Notes: a model not told the origin generated them from the sequence alone. A stretch of 64,000 nt of DNA from Chondrosia reniformis (GCA_947172415.1 OX359202.1:1056501-1120500); one strand, 5' to 3'; shown: positions 46,234-57,080, counted from the stretch's first letter. Translations and numbers: made by a program.

Positions 46234-48388
46234 ACAAGGTCTGGCTGAGTGACGAAATGTTATTAAGTGGTACAATTTAATAATCCTAATGCCAAATGTA
46301 ATACGGAATATCACTTAAAGATGTTACATCGATATTCTGTAATACATTGCAACCTTTGCACAGTGTTCAGTTAAATGTCTCTTTCGACAGTTTATTAGAT
46401 TTTGTGTTATTAGGAGGATCGTTTGCAAAGTGCTTTTACAATTTAGAAAGATTGAAGCCACTCCCACAACCACGCCAACCTCTGAGGAACTGCCTGCTCT
46501 CTCTACTCTTTGTGGTAGTTCATGAAACACTTTCAACTTGTACAGTTCAAATGTAGTGATGATTGTCCCTCTGGTAGGTGGGACTGTCATACCGAATTTG
46601 CCCCCCCCCCCCCAAAATAGGCCCCCCTGGAACCAAAACAGCAACCAAATTGGTTCCCCCAGGAACCAATTTGGTTGCTGAAATTGGACCCCCTTGTCTA
46701 TTTTGGTTCCCCCTCTCAAACTAGGTACTTACATGTGTATGTGTGCGTACAAGGTAAGGATAATTAAGAACATGTAAATAGTAAAATATAGCAAAGACAA
46801 ATATAGAATATTATATAAAGAAGACAAATGCAATGGCGAAAAGTCCACAATCTGATCCACAGTTTGCTGCTGTACGTACACCTTCGTCATTGTCATTCTC
46901 GGCCTTAGGGTGTGCAGTATGGTCGCAAGCTGCCTACGGACTGTGGTGGAGACTTTTGTCTGCATTAAGCTATCGAAGATTTCAACTTCCCCACTTTGGC
47001 ACTTACGATTGGATGTGCAGACCCAGTGGTTGTTGTCGTGAACAATCTGTACAAAATGTTCGGGCACAGACTTCCACTTCCTCTAGAACGCTATCGCCAC
47101 TGTTCTCCTCGCTCATCTCGGCTTCGCAATCGATTTCGTTCTAAGAAACGTCGGCTTCGCAATTGATTTCGTTCGAAGAAATGACGATTACGCCTTGTAT
47201 AGTCGTCACACCTCTACTGTGCCCACCAATTTTAATGGCGTAAATGAATGGGGGGCCAAATTCGGCAAAGCGGAACCGATTCGGCAGGCACTACGCTGCC
47301 GTTTTAGGCCCGGGGGAACTAATTCGGCGGGGGAACTTTTACGGCATGACAAAAATTGTTGTTTAATTTTGATTGAGAAAAGTAAATAAGGGTTAGCTTG
47401 AGCTGTGGATGGGCGGAGTGTGTCTGAATGGTCACACTAGGGAGAGGGTACGAGGAAGTGTCAGGTGAGCTGGGACTAGTAGTACTGTTATTGAGTGTCA
47501 TGTAAAGGGACACTCGCCAGCTGAGACACCACTTGCAATTGTATATTCTTGTATATTCTTGTATATTCTTGTATATTGAAGGGAAAATTAAAGTTATAAT
47601 TAACTGAGGTCAAATATAAATTACTTATTTCCCATCACTTTCTGGAGTGTGCTTAGCTGTACATGTACTTTTGAGAATGCTGAAATAACAGACTAGAAAC
47701 TCCAACTGCTCTTTCTAGTTACTAGTAGAGCTCTCTCCTTCAGGTGTCTCTCTGTGGCCATGTTGGGTGAGGTTCCTTTGACTGGTGAATGACAGGTAGG
47801 ATTGTCTTAAGTGGTTGCTAAGCAACAATCTAAAACTACTGATTCTTGTGTTTACAGGTGCAGAGTGTCTCTCCTGCAAATGTGTGTCTTATGTGCAACA
47901 GTTGCCATAGCAACCCCACCACCCTCACTACCTCAGGATTTGTCTATTGCTACTCATGTATCATTCCTCATGTTCGACAGCACCAATCTTGTCCTCTAAC
48001 ACGACTGCCTACACTGTAATGGCAAACACTTCCAACACATAGCTACTGTATAAATATCTCTATTGAAATGTGACATTAAATATTTCTATTTTTATTTAAT
48101 TCACTGTCAATCCTTTTATTAATTTGTCAATTTCCAAGTGAACAAAGTGTTTGTAAACATTTAGCATATTTGTACTGGTTCTTTTGAGTGGTAGGTTACC
48201 AAATAAGGAAATGGGGAGGAGCTTGCATCAACTATCTTTCTATAATACGCTTCTTGCCACACTCCACTAATCATAGTCATTATTAGTGACATTAATACTT
48301 GAATATAATTTGTAAATGAATGTATGAATTGGACTTTATTTAAATTAAAACTGAATAATTCATTGTATAAATTTGAATAAATGTTCAG
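46234..48388. other. Spacer of the duplicated block, copy 1
   Basis: Flanks match 58216-59626, but about 1 kb (about 46372-47368) is extra here, including a probable DNA-transposon remnant. At 47539-47577 there is a short tandem run of GTATATTCTT. The remaining sequence, about 47370-48388, is the 3' flank of the TRIM-NHL gene and shows no exon. Confidence 0.6.
46585..47351 (-). mobile_element. DNA-transposon remnant with terminal inverted repeats and Ulp1-like fragment
   Basis: The left end reads TGTCATACCGAATTTGCCCCC; the right end, reverse-complemented, reads TGTCATGCCGTAAAAGTTCCC followed by CCGAATTAGTTCCCCC, so the ends are related inverted repeats. Near the left end there is an internal palindrome around CCAAATTGGTTCCCCCAGG. 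The minus strand at 47067-46850 encodes EHFVQIVHDNNHWVCTSN and CQSGEVEIFDSL, the His-containing core seen in Ulp1/C48-like peptidases carried by several eukaryotic DNA transposons. No target-site duplication and no transposase was seen. Confidence 0.5.
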
Positions 48389-50605
48389 TTAACAAACTTG
48401 TTCTCTAAAAGTTCTCAAAGTACTATATACTACTTGACTGTTTTTACCATCTGCTATGTAAATGAGTCCATCACTATCAACGGCTACATCATGAGGACCA
48501 TTCAATCCAATATCAGTCACTTCATGGACACACTGTCCATCTTGTGTGAAGATGCTGAGCTTATTAGCATAATATGAAGCGACCACTATATGTCCGTCAC
48601 TTGTGACTGCTATACCTTCTGGACCCTTTACAATGCCATTACCAAACTGCCTAATAAACTGACCATTCTGTTGAAACACTTGAATGCGATGATTTCCTGC
48701 ATCTGTGACATACACCAAATCATCAGGTGTTATGAGAATGTAACGAGGGTAATAAAACTCTCCTTCAGCTTCGCCCAAGTGACCAAACCTGTACAGAAAT
48801 GTACCTTCTTCTGTAAACACAGAAACACAATGACCTACCCACTCTGCCACAAATATATGTCCCTCCCTGTTAACTGCCACACCACATGGATTGCTAAGTT
48901 GACCTTGATCTTTACCTTTTCTTCCAAACTGCCTTACAAATTCACCAGCTGCTATGTAGATACTGATGTAATCATTATCAATGTCACTAACTATCACATT
49001 CCCTGTTCTACTTAGTCTTATTTCAAACAATCTACCACCATTCTTGACTTTGAAGCTTCTTATAACTTGACCTTGTCTGTTTAGGATAGTCACTTGTCCA
49101 TTGTCATCTGAACAGTACAGCAGACCATCCGGACCTACTGCAACACCCAAATACTGAGAACCTGATGGATGCTTGAACTCCTGCTTGACTGCAGTAATCA
49201 CGCTAGCACCAACTACCTTCACCTCTACTGGACTGCCTGCTACATCATGTCCTCCAACAGTCACACTCAGATGGCACTTCTCTGATGGAACATTTGCAAA
49301 CTGCACCTCATATGTGCCATCTCTCATGTCTTCTACTTCACCAAACACAGGAACACCTGCTGTCACAGGACGAAGGACAGCCAACACTTTTTCTCCTCCT
49401 CTGCACTCATTGCCTCTCTCATCTCTTGTCATCACCTTCAACTGCAAAGGAGGTTTCTTAGGAATTCCTGTTCCGCAGGTAATGACGTTATCCTTCACTT
49501 CCACTCCTTCCATAGTGCAGTTTGGTGGATGGGGACTGTGATGGATGCTACCAAGTGATGAGATGTACTTTTCCACTTCTTCTCGATCACAGCTCTTCAG
49601 ATCAACAGAAGGTTGGATGGAGGCTCTTGGCATTGAGATACTGCTGCTGAGAGATGACATGCGACTGACAATCTTCTTTGTCACTGATAACTGCTCTTCT
49701 GTTGTTCCATTCAAACCCATCTCTTCTGACAGGCAATGGAATGCATCAAGTTTCTTCAGACTGACCTTCAATTCTCTCTCATGTCCCTCAAGTTCTCTCC
49801 TTCCCTTGTCTTCTGCTTCCCTCACTTCAGCAGCAAGACCATCACAGCGGGCTGTCACCAGGGCAAACAGATGCTCCTTCATTCCAGCAATCTCTCCTAA
49901 TGCATTCTCAGACTGCTGTTGGAGACTAGCTTTGTTGTCCTGCACTTCTTGGAGAGCAGATCTGATTGCCTTCCTTTGAGTCCTCACGGATGAAAGGCAC
50001 TGCATCAGAGTGGTCTTGTTCGACTTTCCCAGCTCATCGTCAATGTACGACACTTTATGGGAACGATGTGGTTCGATAGAAGAGCAAATGTGACAAATCA
50101 TTTCTTCGCAAGTGTGACAGTGAAGTTCGCAATTCTTATTGTGTTTGGAGCATTTGAACAAATCCTCTTTCTTACCGCCTTGCTCAAACACTCTTTGCAA
50201 CGGTTTCATTTCGTGTTTCTTGAAGAATTTACGCGTTTTATGAAGATCGACGCATTCCTGGCAAATGAACGCATCGCAAGTCGAGCAGAAACTTACGGCC
50301 GATCTCTCTTCTTCGTGTTCCTCGTGACAGATGACGCCTTCCTTTCGGTACTGGTTGCTCAAAGCCTTCCTCAGAGCGAAAGGATGGTCAGAAAGATCCT
50401 TGAGAGACAAGGAGAACACTTCCTCGCAAATCTTGCAGGAGACGCTGCGATGGAGAATCTTCTCTCGACATTTAGTCTTCTCGCACAAAGCTAGCGAGTG
50501 GAGACACGGTAGACATTTCAACTCTTTTACTTTCTCTCCACAACCGACACAAGAGAGACTAAGCTCGCTGGTCTGAAGGGGTGGGACCGCTGGAAGCTCC
50601 GCCAT
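48389..50605 (-). CDS. TRIM-NHL protein (RING, two B-boxes, coiled coil, filamin, NHL), copy 1
   Basis: Single-exon protein of about 738 aa, built like TRIM2/3/71 E3 ubiquitin ligases. Order: atypical RING (CVGCGEKV..C.PCLHS.ALC....C, then CKIC), B-box 1 (CHEE...FCSTCDAFICQECVDLH), B-box 2 (CSKHNKNCELHCHTCEEMICHIC), coiled coil about 210-320, filamin/ABP280 repeat about 360-470 (GGHDVAGSPVEVKV at its end), then NHL blades about 480-730 (e.g. GVAVGPDGLLYCSDDN, PCGVAVNREGHIFVAEW, IAVTSDGHIVVASYY, DVAVDSDGLIYIADG). Start taken at 50605 (MAELPAVPP), conserved in copy 2; an upstream in-frame ATG at 50629 is absent there. Plus-strand frames over it are shadows. Confidence 0.88.
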   Translation of the reverse strand: MAELPAVPPLQTSELSLSCVGCGEKVKELKCLPCLHSLALCEKTKCREKILHRSVSCKICEEVFSLSLKDLSDHPFALRKALSNQYRKEGVICHEEHEEERSAVSFCSTCDAFICQECVDLHKTRKFFKKHEMKPLQRVFEQGGKKEDLFKCSKHNKNCELHCHTCEEMICHICSSIEPHRSHKVSYIDDELGKSNKTTLMQCLSSVRTQRKAIRSALQEVQDNKASLQQQSENALGEIAGMKEHLFALVTARCDGLAAEVREAEDKGRRELEGHERELKVSLKKLDAFHCLSEEMGLNGTTEEQLSVTKKIVSRMSSLSSSISMPRASIQPSVDLKSCDREEVEKYISSLGSIHHSPHPPNCTMEGVEVKDNVITCGTGIPKKPPLQLKVMTRDERGNECRGGEKVLAVLRPVTAGVPVFGEVEDMRDGTYEVQFANVPSEKCHLSVTVGGHDVAGSPVEVKVVGASVITAVKQEFKHPSGSQYLGVAVGPDGLLYCSDDNGQVTILNRQGQVIRSFKVKNGGRLFEIRLSRTGNVIVSDIDNDYISIYIAAGEFVRQFGRKGKDQGQLSNPCGVAVNREGHIFVAEWVGHCVSVFTEEGTFLYRFGHLGEAEGEFYYPRYILITPDDLVYVTDAGNHRIQVFQQNGQFIRQFGNGIVKGPEGIAVTSDGHIVVASYYANKLSIFTQDGQCVHEVTDIGLNGPHDVAVDSDGLIYIADGKNSQVVYSTLRTFREQVC

Positions 50606-50644
50606 TTGCAAAAGTCGGTCAATGTACATTCTATCTTTGTCTAA

Positions 50645-51299
50645 TTGGGGCGAGCCTGAGCGAGCCCCACACTTACGTGAAGTACGCTTCCGCTGTCTGT
50701 ATGTGTATATATATGTATGTGCCGTACGTCATGCCGTATAGTTCTATTTACTCATTCACAATGGCTGCCGCTAGCAAACCTCTGTAGACTAGCTGGTGCG
50801 GAAGGCTTCTGAGGAAAGAGGATGCGCACCAAACACGGCTAATCGACTACTGTGTTCAGGTGCTACGCTCAGAGGAAGGCAATGCGGGGAAGGCTACTTC
50901 GCATTCGCCCTCCTACAGTCTAAAACACGGCTAATCGCACCAAACACGGCTAACCGACTACTGTGTTCGGGTGCTACACTCATAGGAAGGCAATGCGGGG
51001 AAGGCTACTTCGCATTCGCCCTCCTGCAGTCTAAAGCACGGCTAATCGACTACTGTGTTCAGGTGCTACGCTCCGAGGAAGGCAATGCAGGGAAGGCTAC
51101 TTCGCATTCGCCCTCCTGCAGTCTAAAATACGGCTAATCGACTACTGTGTTCAGGTGCTACGCTCAGAGGAAGGCAATGCAGGGAAGGCTACTTCGCATT
51201 CGCTCTCCTGCAGTCTAAAATACGGCTAATCGACTACTGTGTTCAGGTGCTATGCTCGGAAAGGTATGCTCGCCCCCACGATGATGATCATCTGTCTAG
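50645..51299. mobile_element. Inverted-repeat element with internal tandem repeats, copy 2
   Basis: Same element as at 32105-32697, with identical ends (TTGGGGCGAGCC ... CTGTCTAG) and one more internal ~90-bp unit. It lies 40 bp upstream of the TRIM-NHL start and forms the right boundary of the duplicated block. Sequence near-identity between the two copies implies recent movement. Confidence 0.75.
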
Positions 51300-51465
51300 T
51301 CTTAGTAATCGGTCAGTTGTTACTATTTTGGTACTATGTATGTGACGACCGTAACGTTAGCAAAAGTGAATCCTGACCGAGGCCCTTACAACACTCCCAG
51401 ATTTAATCTCATTCAGTTCTCTTATATATTTTAATGTACAAATTCTATTCAATAATTGGTATTTA

Positions 51466-51709
51466 AGTGCGTCATCTGGTTAGGTCCTAATTGGGGGGAC
51501 TGAGACTGCTTATACACTTTGGATTTGGAAGTGTTTTTCTGATGCTTTCCGCCTTCTATCTCATCTACGCCAGCTTGAGAGGCAGTAGGAGACGACCTTG
51601 GGAACCCAGCGTCTATTCTGTGTTTAATAAAAACTGTGAATCCATCGATGGGACTTTAAAGGCTGAAAATTTTGAACGCGAAACTAGTCTAAGAGGAAGA
51701 CATTTTTAA
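51466..51709 (+). pseudogene. SAYSD1: SAYSD1-like copy 3, 5' truncated
   Basis: Begins at the first hydrophobic helix (KCVIW equivalent, disrupted by a small insertion TAGGTCCTAATTGG), then open through LLIHFGFGSVFLMLSAFYLIY, PSVYSVFN (Ala changed to Val in the SAYS motif) and the tail. The N-terminal half is missing. Confidence 0.8.
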
Positions 51710-51778
51710 TTAAGTTCAGGTCTGTAGAGTATCTGCAGTTTCTAGTAGATGAAAAGGAGGTCAGTCTGGCGTGTTTTT

Positions 51779-53434
51779 AGTCAACAGATCTTTGACTAAA
51801 CTTTATTAATGAACACAAGATTAACATGTGAAGGTAAGGGATGTTTTTCTTTTCTTCCTTTTCAAACACAGGATCAATCTTGACCTGTTTATTTAGCTTT
51901 AATGTGACATACGTCTATCACTGTTTAGGAGCTATAGCTTTAGCAGAAATATTAGCAGAAAATAGGCACACAAAGTATTTGGACATCCGAGACAATGACA
52001 TAAGGATAGCTGGTCTGATGGCTCTCAGTTTGGCACACAAGATCAATCACAGGTTACTGCAGCTGGATGTTCCAAAGAACGTTAAGTCAGATCAGGTCAG
52101 TGGTTATTCAGTGTCTACAGTAGTATAGATGGAAAAGGGATCAGTAGTCTGACAAGCCAGATCTGCTTCACATTGAAAGTGTAAGGGGTCTGGTCTAACT
52201 TGTATTCAAGAGGAGGATGTAAGGTCTGGCTTGCCAGACTAAGTATTCAGTTGCAGGTAGACATTTTGTTTTAGATTAATGTCTATGTCCTCTCCACTGA
52301 GGATTGCTCTGTATGTATGTAGTAGTCGAGAGGATTGACATTGCTGTGGTAGTCACAGCAAAAGTTCCCTTGCATCAACTGTATCATTATGTTTTCCTAT
52401 TTGTTTTGTTTGAAAATTCAACAGTTGTGGTTTTACTATCATTTTATGGTCCATATATGATATACACTTGCTTCCTATACTGTTTACATATAGTGTATTT
52501 GTATGTATGTGGTTGTAGCATGATCGTCCAATGATTAGCAATCTTCTATCTGAGATTGAAAGTTACACGCTATGGAATGTTCAGGAAAGGGAGCAAGTGA
52601 GATCTCCTGTTGACAGAACTGCTACTGAAGAGCCTCTTACACCAGAGGCCAAACAGCTGGAGATTGAAGGGCATAAGAAGCTGTCTAGTGATGGTGGATG
52701 AGAGGATGCCGACAGTAGACCACCGCCCGAAGATCCCTTTGAAGCAGTGGTGCCTGTACTCAGCGAGACAGATAAGCCAGACGAGAAGAAGCTGGATAAG
52801 CTAGTAGAGTTTGAGCACCATCTGGAGGATCCCTCTGATGTTGTCAGTGGAGAAGAAACTAGTCAGAAACATGCTTTATTACCTTCTGCAAATCCTACTG
52901 GAAAGAAGAGCTCTGATTCCAGTCAACCTAGCATACAGTCATCATTGTTGGAGGACATGGGTCCTAGTGTGGAAGGTTTGCCAGACCTTCTAGAACCATC
53001 TCCCTTTTCAAGTACCTCCAACATGGGTACTTTAGATTATTCAGAGACTAGACAGCCTATTGCATCACCTCCAGCTGTGACTGATCTTCAGGATGTTGAC
53101 CTGACACCCCCGTCTAAGGGGAGTAGGAATGGAGGTGAGACACTGGACATGCTGCCTCTCCCTTCCCATCCCAACTCTATACAGACTAGTCACAGTGATC
53201 CTTCTACTTTACCAGTTGGCTTACTGCATCAAAGTGAGTTGTGTAGTCACATGACTATCATGTGACTACTCTGTTCCTTTTTATTGAATATAACCAGGTG
53301 GAGAAGAGACTATGCGACCTTTGGACCTTGTGGGGACAATGGAAAGTGAGTTTAGATTAGTTGGTGATACCTTTTGTAATTAAAATATTTATTTCTTCTC
53401 TTTAGATGAAAATGAAAATGGAACTGTTCACTGA
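51779..53434 (+). pseudogene. PPP1R37: Copied PPP1R37 3' end, fragment 5
   Basis: Exon 8 end (51779-51834), exon 9 (51929-52095, open), exon 10 (52519-53233), exon 11 and exon 12 to 53434. Exon 10 has a nonsense change at 52699 (GGTGGATGAGAGG for GGTGGAGGAGAGG) and a charge change in the first codon (CATGATCGT for CGTGATCGT). The distal acidic tail stays open after the stop. Confidence 0.85.
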
Positions 53435-54013
53435 TTATTGCACATTTAATTATTATCTGTACATGTTTACATGTGAGAAATTAAATGATTATTGTATTGT
53501 ATAAACTACATAATTTGTAATCTTGAGAGGTCTATTGTGATAATTTAATAGAAATATGTCTGGGTATTTCGTCTGGTCTAAAGTTTCTTCACGAAAGGAA
53601 CCCTCCCGTGGCCCATATTAAAAATTTTCTACAAAAAATGGGGATGTAGGAATGGTACAAATAGTACAGAAACAAGAAGTTATGTTACACAGTAAAACAT
53701 TAGCATGAATCATAAAACCAAGGCTTAGGTGTTGCAACATATCTACTCTCTGATATGATAGGCGAATAGCTAAACAATCACATATTGCTCAATGTCTAGC
53801 AAAAGAAGAATGCAGTAAAACATAGACCCAAGTCACGTGATGACATGTACAACACTCCCACTCGGAAGGGCTCACTCGGAAGGTATGGCTGAAGTGTTTA
53901 CAGATCGAATTCTAGATGGTTTACATTACACAAGTAGGCGACTACAAAGGAATGCATACACACATGATATCTTGTACAACGCTCCCACTCTCGTACAGTA
54001 TGGCTAGATATAG
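53435..54013. other. Leader of kinase copy F with a kinase sliver
   Basis: Contains a 65-bp sliver of the kinase exon (53551-53616, GISSGLKFLHERNPPVAH region) inserted in an otherwise leader-like sequence, the E-box block at 53832-53841, and a second decoy start (ATGGCTGAAG at 53885). It otherwise resembles the leaders of copies A, B and D. Confidence 0.6.
53834..53839. promoter_or_regulatory. CACGTG E-box upstream of kinase copy F
   Basis: AGTCACGTGATGACATGT, the same block as in the leaders of copies A, B and D, but about 175 bp upstream of the ATG at 54014 because of inserted sequence. Confidence 0.35.
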
Positions 54014-56393
54014 ATGGCTAGACGACAAGGCCTCCCAAAATACCCTGCTAACTTGAAACTTTCTTCCAAAGAACTTGGACGAGGAGCTTATGGTGCTGTA
54101 CGAGAAGGAGAATTCAATGGTCGCCCTGTAGCAGTGAAAACTGTACACAGTGAGATAGCTCAAGGTAAACCTCTCGAGGATTTCATCAGAGAATGTCAGC
54201 TTCTAGCCAGTCTCGAGGACCACCCCAATATCGTCAAATCGTACGGTGCCTTCGAAAGCAGGACCGGCGAGCCCATGTTGGTTCTAGAACGAATGAATGA
54301 AAATCTCCGTCAATATCTCAGTCGAAATCGTGGTACTTTGAGCCGAAAGAGACAATTAGAAATATGCCTGAAAATTTCGTCTGGTCTAAAGTTTCTTCAC
54401 GAAAGGAATCCTCCCGTGGCCCATCGCGACGTGACGGATAAAAATGTGTTGATCGGCGAAGACGGTAGCGTGAAAGTGAGCGACCTCGGTCAATCCACAC
54501 TACTGGAGAACGGAGACGTATACATGAGCACTTCTGCTCCTGGTAATGTCGTGTACATGCCACCAGAAGCACTGAAAAGTGGCGATTCTCATTTCAGTGT
54601 GAAGGTGGATGTGTTCTCCTTCGGAGTGCTGATGTTGCAGATTGCTACTCAGTGCCAACCAACATGTGGTCTGATGAACATTGGGGGTGTACCAGAGTTG
54701 GAGCGTCGGAGAGGTGATCTGTCCAAACTGCCAAGTGAACATCCTCTTAAGCCGTTGATCAAGTTGTGTCTGAAGGATGACTACAAGAACAGACCTGATG
54801 TTAGAATAGTCCATGATCTGATAAAAGCACTGTATGCGGCAATACAGGAACACTCTAATGATGAGGTAAGTATACATGTTTACTTGGAATATCCATTTGG
54901 AATGAAAATGTTGATTAAGTAAGAAATCTGTGACTAGTATTTTTGGCCATTTCAAATAGCAGTATGTATGGAGTACAAGTGATTTATACTGTCTTTAAAT
55001 ACATAATATAAACACCTTTATGAAGTGCCATTCCTTATGACTATATATGTACTGATATAATTAACTTTCCTCATTTCTATATAGCTACTGATATCTGACA
55101 TGGGAGCAGTACAGATCTCTCCTCTTGAAGTGTCAAAGAAACTGAATAGTGAAAGTCCCAATGTAAGCAAGTGATAATTCCATTGTATTGATAAGTTTTG
55201 GTGTTCTATGAATATCATTAACATCTGGTATATCCTCTTAATCATTTAATTTATAACCTCCTCTTTGATCTATACAGTAACATGTTTTGCTAAATAATGT
55301 CTTCAAATATTGTTTATTCCTTTTTTTAGTTTAATTATATAGATTATCTCTCCATACACACATAGTCTAACTGTATCTGTTCACACAAGAATATTCTACA
55401 TACAATTTCATGTGAAACCACACTCTGGTAATGTGTGTAAATGTATGTACGTGTGTATGTATATTTTACAGTCATATTATATCTTTTCTATTTGTAGTGT
55501 TTCAGGAGTGATCTCCTCTTACGTGGTCATCACTTTCTTAAATCAGACTTACCAGATATGCCAGTAGCTGTTTGGGGTGCAAGAGCACACTACCTTGATG
55601 GTAAGGTCTTCATTACAAAAGGAACTCTAGATAATAAGTCCCCTTGCAAAGCGATACAGGTCTACCATATTGATGATCAGAAATGGACCACAAGTTCAGA
55701 TATCCCACAATACTGATCGGAGGAAAGGATACAGTTACTGGTAAAGTTACAGGAAAGCTGTCTACATATGTTAATGATCATTGGGAAGAAATCTACCCTC
55801 CTATGCCAACACCTAGAGGTTGGTTAGGAGTAGCACTTGAAGATAACCTTTTGATCACAGCTGGTGGAATGTGTGCTGGTGCAGCAGTGAGTACAGTTGA
55901 AGTGTTAAACACAGAATCAAAGCAGTGGTACTCTCTGAAGAGTCTACAGTTACCAGAACCTCTATATTTATTTGGTATCACTATTTCCAGTGGATATGTG
56001 TATATAGGAGGAGGAATGAATACTGCAGAGGAACTAACTAAGAGTTATTGGAGGTTACCGTGGAGTGCAATACAACAGTCAGTACAGAGCAGAGATAATA
56101 CATCATCACCAGTCACTTGGGAGAAGATAGCTGATTCACCATTTTTTGCATCACCTCTCTTACCCAACAGCAAGCTGCCAGTCTTGTTTGGAGGATTTGA
56201 TGGCAAAACAAGATCAGACATTTTTGTGTATGACCCAACTCAGAAGAGATGGACAGCAGTAGGCAACATTAGTACGGAATGTGGTAGACCATGTGTAGTA
56301 CCTATTAACTCTTATGCAGTATTTGTATGTGGTGGTTTAATAGGTAACAACTGTTGTACAAACAAAACAGAGCTTCTTGTAATGTGTAACTGA
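54014..56393 (+). pseudogene. Kinase-Kelch copy F, intact kinase and broken Kelch
   Basis: Exons 54014-54865, 55085-55162 and 55498-56393. Kinase exon and linker are open, with all catalytic motifs (one change SKLLEN to STLLEN after DLG). In the Kelch exon a 37-nt deletion near 55712 (after PQY) gives an immediate TGA, so the product would end within the first blade; the rest stays open in another frame. A truncated kinase of about 380 aa could still be made. Kelch-site variants: VPVAVWGARA, TKGTLDNKS, TPRGWLG, GGMCAG, GGGMNTA, PFFASPL, GGFDGKTRSD, STECGRP. Confidence 0.75.
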
Positions 56394-56592
56394 TTATCAA
56401 TTTTGTGTTAGTTGTAATTTTGATTTTGGAGTTTTGATAAGTATAAATACTTCAATTTGTGTTTTCAGGTAATCTGAAGTAGTTAAAAAGGGACTCATAT
56501 ATACAGTAACAGATATATTCTTTCAGTTTCAGTAGGTTAGACTACAGTATCGTGATGACTAATTATGGAGCCAAGATTGCATAATAACTTGT

Positions 56593-57080
56593 GAAATTTC
56601 GAGATGTACAAAGTCGTTTATCTACTTATAGAACCAGAAAGATGATTGCACAGATATTAGAATCTAACAGCCAAAGCTTAAATGCAGACCATAATATCAA
56701 AGTAGACAGTAAATCTTCAAAGAATTCCATTTTAAGCTGTAACGTTAACAAAGTGAAGGATTCTGGACCGATTAAGGTTGAAGAGAAGAATAAGAGTGCT
56801 ACAGTCCATACCTCAGATTCACTAACGTGTTCCTGGATCCTCGTGGCCGTTAAGTGCGTCATCTGGTTGGGAGGATTGGGACTGTTTATACACTTTGGAT
56901 TTGGAAGTGTTTTTCTGATGCTTTCCGCCTTCTATCTCATCTACGCCAGCTTGAGAGACAGTAGGAGACGACCTTGGGAACCCAGCGCCTATTCTGTGTT
57001 TAATAAAAACTGAATCCTTCGATGAGACTTTAATTAAAGGCTGAAGATTTTGAACGTGAAATTAGAGGAAGACATTTTTA
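56593..57080 (+). pseudogene. SAYSD1: SAYSD1-like copy 4, frameshift after SAYSVFN
   Basis: Lacks the ATGGAT start (CTTGTGAAATTTCG follows directly) and has a 2-nt loss after PSAYSVFNKN (AAAAACTGAATCC for AAAAACTGTGAATCC), giving a stop right after the signature. The downstream tail is recognisable but out of frame. Both hydrophobic helices are intact. Confidence 0.8.

Noticed and set aside
46347..46556. Small plus-strand frame in the extra 1-kb spacer
   Set aside because: No motif, no splice support, and overlaps the suspected transposon remnant; too weak to call.
48590..50576. Several plus-strand frames of 80-145 codons over the TRIM-NHL gene (and again at 59828-61816)
   Set aside because: They are antisense shadows of the TRIM reading frame, repeated only because the gene is duplicated; no start context or family resemblance.
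50820..51240. Regularly spaced repeats suggesting a CRISPR array
   Set aside because: The genome is eukaryotic, units are about 90 bp with no unique spacers, and the repeats are inside a mobile element.
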